From Eleginops maclovinus (taxonomy: Eukaryota; Chordata; Actinopteri; Perciformes; Eleginopidae), in the NCBI RefSeq assembly GCF_036324505.1, contig NC_086370.1, forward strand, positions 18,626,600-18,690,599: DNA of 64,000 nt, written 5' to 3'. A program made the position numbers and the translations under genes. A model generated the notes under the pieces. That model saw nothing but the letters and a program-made list of their open reading frames with translations, had not been told where the DNA came from and ran no database searches. Positions 57,064 to 64,000 of the stretch are shown here, piece after piece. Every line of letters starts with the position of its first letter. The first letter of the stretch is position 1.

Positions 57064-60000
57064 GTATGCTAAATACAGTAACTAATTAGAAAGTTAGCAG
57101 TACCCTGTACTGAAGTATTTTCCAGTATTGCTTTTACATTTGATATCCTGTCCACGTTTCATCTCCTGTAATTGTAGGCTGACGTTGTCTCCGAAGAACT
57201 GCACACTTTTGCAACCCTTTGACTGTTCTTTGTTTAATACTCGTAAAATGAAACTTAATGTGCATAATTACTACCCTTTGTAACCTAAAAATTGCAGGGT
57301 TCCGTTTTAGCATGGTCAGAAAAGTTGACCAGTTCACGTGCTTAACGAACCAGTTCACGTGCTTAACGAACCAGTTCACGTGCTTAACGAACCAATTATG
57401 CTTCAATTAGCTCTTGGCTTTCATGTGATAACATGTCAACATCAAAAGTAAGTTATTTGTTTACCAAGAAAGTAAGTTGCCTAATTTACTGCTACATTAT
57501 GTGTACAATAAAAGTTTAATGGAAGGTTAAAAAGGGCAAAGACAAAAAACACAAGTTCTCTGCTAATGGTAGTAGCATGCCCCGACCACATGCTGTCGCT
57601 GCACAAACTGCCATGATGTGCATTTGTTTATAGTAATTGACCTAAACATGCAGTCTGCTTGCTTTTCAGTCAAACTTGGAAAGAGTCTGTAAAAAATATT
57701 TGACAAGTACATTGTTATGGTAGCCATTGATTCAGTGTGCCTCCAAACTAATCCCAGATTGTGTAAAAAAGTAAAATATAGTTGTTAACCGTTATCATTG
57801 TTGGCTTTGTTTTTGTGAGGCATTTGATTCACGTTGTGACATTTATTCTAATGTGTACACAAACTGTTGACAGGCTCATTAAGAGAGGTCAGTCTCTGTT
57901 GAGAGGCCCCCAGAAACTCACAGATTTCAACAGAAAAACGTTGAAAAATAGAGCCTTCAGGTAAATGGGCTATACTCTTTGTCATTTACACAAAGACAGC
58001 AAAGCAGCCAACAAATCGTTAGGAGGAACATCAGTCCTAATCATTCAGTAATAAAAAACATTTGATTCATTGTGCTGATGAGTAAATCTTTGAATTCCAT
58101 CAGTGTATTTTTGGGATAAAGTTGTGTTTTCAATTAGTGACTAACTTTTGTGGTAATCGTCAACAAGCGTCAATTCTTGAAGTTGTTTCTCCTTTATCCT
58201 ATTCAAACAGACACACGTAGTTCCCCTTGAGAATGTCCCAGTTGCTGCCTCGCTGCTCGGTACATTCCTCAAAGCTCCATGTCATCCCTAACTCTTCCAG
58301 GAAAACAACTTAACCAGAGGCCGGCCCTAAATCTTAGTGTCCCGTACAAACCGTGTGCTATGTCCTATAAGAGTCTATGTATGTGGATATGTCTGTGTTT
58401 TGTATAATCTATCCAGTCTACCGGTTCTTTCAAGTTTTGTTAGTTTTGTCTCGTATCTCTGCCAACATCTTGTTTTACGATTTCTGCATCATGACGTCAT
58501 GGGGGACATTGCTCATGTTGACATTGCAGCTAGGGTTGTGGCTGCTGTCTCCTGGCCTTCTGGTCAGTTATCGGTTCAGGTTTAAATACCATGCTATCTC
58601 AACTGTGAAACTGCTTTAACCTTTGGCTTCTGCCTGCCAGGAGGAGTCCAGGATGTCTGGTCGTATGTATGTAACTACACGGTCACATATGTTGAGTTTT
58701 GCACATGATCCTCCGATGAGTTCAAAAAGCAACAGAGGTATTCTAGGCTTGTTTCACTCACTAGATCAAGGACTGGACTGAAGGTGTAAATTAAAATCTG
58801 ATGAATATGTATTTCAGACAGTTCCATTTGGGTCAGAGCTCCGTAACATCTGGCTCTGTTTTTGATTGGATGATCTTGTGACTTTAACACGGTACATCAT
58901 GTTCTGAAGGCCACAATCTGGATTCTCGTGAAATAATTTAATGGGTAATCCAGTGTATTTTTGCTCAGTGTTTTATTGTCTGTGAATGTATCCCTGGCTT
59001 CTATTTTCTGGAAAATGAAAAGCGCTTCACCCTCGGCAAAGAGCCACAGGTCAACTCATGTTGCGTTCACTTCCCAAGCTAAAAAAGCTTAACACCTCGA
59101 CTTTTTAACATATCCACGTAATGTGTGTGCGCTAGTTTGTGAAGAAACCAGATACAAATGAGTCTGCATCTACTTTTTTATAAACATTCAATCTGCCAGT
59201 TGTTCAAAATCAATTGAATAATTGGCCAAAAAGCTCATCAAGCTTTCTGCATTCAGTAATAAAATCTATATGAATAATATAAAACTAATAGCCTTCGTAT
59301 TGGAGAAACCAATGGATATTTAGCTTTGCTGCTGAATAATCGTTAATGGTCTATAATTAATATTCAGTTGATTGACTAAGCATTGATGGAAGTATTGTTG
59401 CAGCTGAAATAAAAAAACTGTTTCTACAGCGTTTATATTTTTGGTATTAAAAGTGATCTTGATGCAAGGATTACATTTGATTGATGCAGTTTAATTTACT
59501 TCCAGTATATGATAATCTAGTTTATTGATCTAGTCCCTTAATGTGATGTCAACTGCACCAAACTCCTGATTGGCTGATCAGTGCATTAAATCAATTACCT
59601 TTGCTAAGAAGATGGTTCATTTCCATGATTAGGGTTTGTTTTGAGACACAAGTAAACGGACAAATACACCTGGAATGTGTGTTTGCCAGATTATAGCTTC
59701 TGTCATGCATCTCTTGGGGTAAGAGTTAGGGTCATTTAAAGGCAAGGCAACCTTTTACTGAAGGGCAATCAAGTTTCTCTACTGATGACAGACGCTCCAT
59801 GATTTTATGTGCTGTCTTATGTCATAGAAGAGCTGCGATGTTGCTGTGAAATCTCTTTAATCCCATTGTATTTATGTCCCCCTCAGCATTTTTACTGTTT
59901 GGTTTTATTTTGATATGGCCAGGGAAATCTGATTTCCACTAAGTGCAATAATGCCAATTATATTGGCTTTTAGTCTAATGATAAAGCTGGCTGTACTCAG

Positions 60001-63000
60001 AAAAGGGATCAGTGTGTTACATCACAGGGCTAAAGAGCCATAAAGTCAGGGTTTGCATACATTTTGGAGAATAAAAAACCCTGAAGCACTCTGAATGCAT
60101 TAAAATATGTTAGCAACTCACCAGCATCTCTCTACACCAAAGTACAATCTCAGCGCACACAACTACTCTTTTTTTGGGTTCAGCCATGTTTCATGCCCCT
60201 GCTCTTGCTCATTTGCATCAGGAGAAAATGTTCATAGTTTACTACTAAGCAATTACAACTTTATTGTCTCTCTCAATGGCAGGGACGTGGGTTTCTCGGC
60301 TTAAATCAGCAAATAGAGTGTAAACTGACAACAAAATCTCCCCCTGACAGCCATCTGAGTTTTACTGTTGTACTGTTGGCACCCTAGGATACAACAATCA
60401 TGTTTATGGCTTGGATACCTCGACACAGGCATGAAAGCTTGAAAGATAGCTTTATGTGTTCAGGGAACCCTTTAAGAGAACTTGTGTGCCTTTCTTTTAC
60501 ATTCATTATGGAGTTAATAGATCATGAGCAAGTGTGGGAAAGAGGTAACATTTTCTCCAACTACAGTGATAGTGTCTAAATGTGCAATGAGGTGTTTTTT
60601 TAAAAGCAAACAGGCCCAATGTTTTCAACTATAGGTCAGTTTGCTGAACCTGGTTGTGGGTTTTCTTGCAAAGACCAGCAATGATGAGTCTGTTGGTGTT
60701 TGTGAGGGTGTTTGGGCCTGCTGCAGGGCCAGTGTTTGCTCACATCGTAACAACATGTTTGCCGAGTAACTGCAACAGCAACCTGCAATTAGGTTAAGTG
60801 AATCATTTTCTTCATTGAACTAATTTGTTTTCCCGCTCCCAAACCACAAGCTATTATTAGGTAGCTGAGTCTCAGAATGGGGAACACTGTTTAATAAGGT
60901 ATTGAAAAAGTACAAGGCGATAACGGGTATTCTCAGTTTGTATGGATAATTTTGTCAGTGCTGTAATATTATATACAAGGGGCCGCTTCTTCACCTCACA
61001 TACTATGTGTAGAGGAATATGATTGTAGTTGATAAGATATGTTTTTTTCACACACAATGTTATTTGTTGGAAACACAAAGTACAAATACATTAATCTGGA
61101 GGCCAGTCGAAACTCTTCCTCTGGGAGCGGAAATTTGCCCTCGTAAAAAAGTAATTATGATATTTGACTATTTTCCTCCTTTTTATTATTTAGAGGATTA
61201 TTTTTCTGGCCACCATACCCACATAATGAGGGGAGTATGTGTGAGGGCCTCATCCTCCTCTTCCTCCTGGGTGCTGAGTAAGACTCACAGACAGGAAGCG
61301 AGTCTTGTGGGGAATGTGCTGCAGGCTTTCTCTTCTCTCTTTCGTTCTCCCCCTCTATTGCTCCCTCTCGAGCATTCGAACACTGCTCTGTTGTTCCAGC
61401 TTCCATCAGATCGTCTGTGGAGTTGTTGGACTTTCCCTGGTCTTTATCCTGACACTACAACACAATCCTCACCCTCTAACCTCGACAAACCCAGGCAGAA
61501 ACATTATTGAAAACACTCCAGTAGCACTTGTGTTTTTGTATCTTGCACCTAGTTCTGCAGCTGTGAAGTTGGTATTGAACTGATCTCCACAATTCATTAT
61601 TAGGTCAAATCTTCAAGTTTTTTGTTATTTTGCTGGTGCAGTTCTTTGTTTCAAGTGAATGCCTCTATATTCATCTAAAGTGAAATTAAAGATGGAGAGC
61701 TGGGAACTGTGAGAGAAACCTTACACAAACCACCTTTGGGAAAAATGCAGTGAAAAGTGGAAAACAATAGACGGTGCCAGCACTAGAGAGGAAAATCCTG
61801 TCTGATGTGTAAATGGTGAATTCCCTCAGATGAGGATGACATCTGTCACTTAGAAAAAATGATGATGGTTAAACCAGGTCCTGACTGGGTTCTGTACAAA
61901 ATGTATGTGCGGGTTGTTAATGTACCAAAGCAGCAAATGTTCTTATTTCGTAGGTGTGAACCACAATGAGAGGAGTAAGGACTTCCCATTCATTTTTTTT
62001 CCTGTCACGATGAATGGCTGAGTGGGAGGGGTCCAGCATGGCGTACATTAAGTGGAATGCAAAATATATAGGGAAAACTCAGCGTTGGACTATAGAAGAA
62101 TGAGTTAAATAATTCTCGATTCAAGAAACACTAAAGTTAGCTTGCTGGCCTTGCTACGTCCAGAAGTTCATGTTGAATTATTTGTGTCATATTATTTCCA
62201 AAAAACTCTTTCCCTTTTCTGTTTCTCACATTTTGAGAATTACTGCTGTAGCGGTCCAATGGAAACCATTGTTCTGCAAACATTCTACTTGAACTTGAGA
62301 CCTCACTTCTATGCATGTAAATATATTATAGGGACAAAAGATTGAATCGACTTAATGTTATGCAGACATTTTTTTACCTGCACACTGCCAGCGACATTGG
62401 AATGGAAAGCAGACGCATATCAGAACATTCAAAGAGGTAATGGATGGTTGAACTTCATGTATTTTGCCAGTCACTGGGCTTGCTCAGTACCTTCTTGCCA
62501 CTTTCCCCCTCTCTCTCCTTTTCTCTCTCTTTCTTCAGATTTTACTGAAACATGCTGATACAATTATACAATTCTATTGGACTTTGCTTACGCGTTGAAT
62601 TCCTTCATCCTGGGCATGATGAAGCTTTCAGGAGCTGTAATATAATTGAGCTTCAGTCGGCGGAAAAACCTGTAATTCATTACTCAAGAAAATAAAACCA
62701 GGGGTCCTATTTCAACCGTCCGAATGGAGCTGGAGTGCTCTGACCCATTTCGCTGCCTGTAAAAGGGCTGAAATGAATACCTGTTTTTCCACGTCCCTCA
62801 AAGCTCTTTTTCTACAACCCTTTTCAAAGTGCAGATTTACATTCTGTCTGGTTTGCGGTTGCTATTTTAGAAACTTTTCTGGGGGGGGCACCCCTGACTT
62901 ATCCAGCACGCGTGCGCACTCACCACATACACATACATGCAGAAAGACACAGACACACACACCACCCAGCCCTTAACCACTCCCCCCAAGAGCTTTCAGT

Positions 63001-64000
63001 GTTTATCTTTGGAGAACCTCGGGTTTTGGTTTGTTGTTCTCTCTCCTTATTCAACATCCAGTACAATCTGCCTTTTCTCCACTTGCCTTGATTGTAGAAA
63101 AAGCATGATCGAGCACTAGCTGTTGCCAGAATATTCTTTACTTGAACCAAAAAGAGAAAGAATGGAAAAACGTTAGTCCATGGGCAGGGATTTCATAAAA
63201 CACTATAGCTGAATTATGTTATGGATGAACTACTTCTATATCTACATATCATGGCGATGTAACAGACGTAGGATTCAAAATCCGGTAATCGAGGAATTCC
63301 CATCACTAAAATCCTGCACAGATTCCTCATGTCTCTTTTTAAAGGAGATAAGTACGCCCCCCTGATTGAAATGAATGTGAAATGTCAATGATTTCCCAAT
63401 AGCACGATGTAATGTTTACAGTGCAACCCTCTGCCTGTTAAGTGAGACTGACTCCCTATGCTCCATGGGGGATCTAACACAGCAGATACCAGGCACCAGG
63501 AATGCACAGCGTTGTGTAATCACTTTCAGCGTTCTCACAAGGGAGATAAAGGAAGAGAGGATAACCCAAACATATTACCAACAACAGCTTGATATAGTAT
63601 TTCCTGGACTGCAAGATCCTACTGTAAAGATGCTCCTCTGTATATAACATTTGCTGTTGATGTGGAGCCATAACGAACCGTGTGCCTCATAATGTAAAAC
63701 CGTTTAGGAAGGCTGTTCTATACAACTTAGGGACTATTTCTAATTACGTGTAGACCTTCCCATTCGTGTGACCCGGGGTTGGTGAGTCTGGTTTATCTAG
63801 CAGGCTGTCATCATCTGCCAGAAAGTAACATTTGGCACTTAGTGCATTTATTTGATAAAACAGTTGCTTGGCAACCATTAAGGAGTTGAGAGAGGATAGA
63901 TGAGCAGTTTCGAGTACAGAGGGAGACGTCTGCGCACAACAGAAATACGATGACAGTTTGCTATCTTCGGTTACCAAAACTAGTGAACTGCAACTGTAAA
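57064..64000 (+). other. bicc1: bicc1 intron 1 (partial, at least 6.9 kb)
   Basis: No second exon could be found before the end of the window. The intron holds a triplicated 21-base repeat at 57329-57391. No other gene is recognised; the open frame at 61019-61510 has no known domain and biased, low-complexity parts. A long first intron is usual for BICC1 genes. Confidence 0.65.
57329..57391 (+). repeat. three exact 21-base tandem copies, each with a CACGTG E-box
   Basis: Three identical units at 57329-57349, 57350-57370 and 57371-57391. Each has the form CCAGTTCACGTGCTTAAC plus GAA. A fourth copy starts (CCA) and then diverges. The core CACGTG is a palindromic E-box bound by MYC/MAX, USF and similar bHLH factors. 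The array lies 266 bases after bicc1 exon 1. Confidence 0.9.

Noticed and set aside
61019..61510. 163-codon plus-strand frame in bicc1 intron 1
   Set aside because: No start or splice support, a serine-rich low-complexity middle and no resemblance to the BICC1 KH-domain exons.

Overview
The window is vertebrate nuclear DNA, almost certainly from a teleost fish and probably a percomorph. Genes are split into short exons with GT/AG introns, long (CA)n/(TG)n microsatellites are frequent, and there is a fish-type Tc1 transposon. The proteins are close to mammalian RGS7, UBE2D1 and BICC1. No bacterial, viral or plasmid genes are seen, so operons, ribosome binding sites and CRISPR do not apply.

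Layout. From about 47.5 kb down to 3.1 kb, on the minus strand, lies a complete rgs7 gene: 16 coding exons, all with matching splice phases, encoding 469 residues, with at least one 5' untranslated exon. Its order is DEP, DHEX, GGL, RGS. Coding intron 1 alone is 24.9 kb (21341-46271) and holds most of the repeats, including a Tc1/mariner element (40044-41650) whose transposase is broken by a 4-bp insertion. On the plus strand, a complete seven-exon ube2d1-like gene (147 codons, 52021-54701) starts about 4.4 kb from the rgs7 5' exon in head-to-head orientation. A bicc1-like gene starts 2.2 kb after it; only coding exon 1 (56871-57063) and about 7 kb of intron 1 are inside the window. The first 2.2 kb holds no convincing gene.

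How the genes relate. Rgs7 is a neuronal GTPase-activating protein for Gi/o alpha subunits that works with G beta-5. Ube2d1 is a ubiquitin-conjugating enzyme of wide use. Bicc1 is an RNA-binding translational regulator. They do not form a pathway. Their adjacency is a matter of genome history: in human, UBE2D1, TFAM and BICC1 are on chromosome 10 and RGS7 is on chromosome 1.

I found no new multi-gene system. The most unusual items are: a 50-codon AUG-less open frame running into the rgs7 start codon across an intron; a possible alternative 3' micro-exon in rgs7; a possible 10-nt poison micro-exon in ube2d1; a triplicated 21-bp repeat carrying a CACGTG E-box in bicc1 intron 1; and a pair of long inverted dinucleotide repeats in an rgs7 intron. 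Exon borders were read by eye and checked by phase arithmetic. Claims about conservation or expression are inference.
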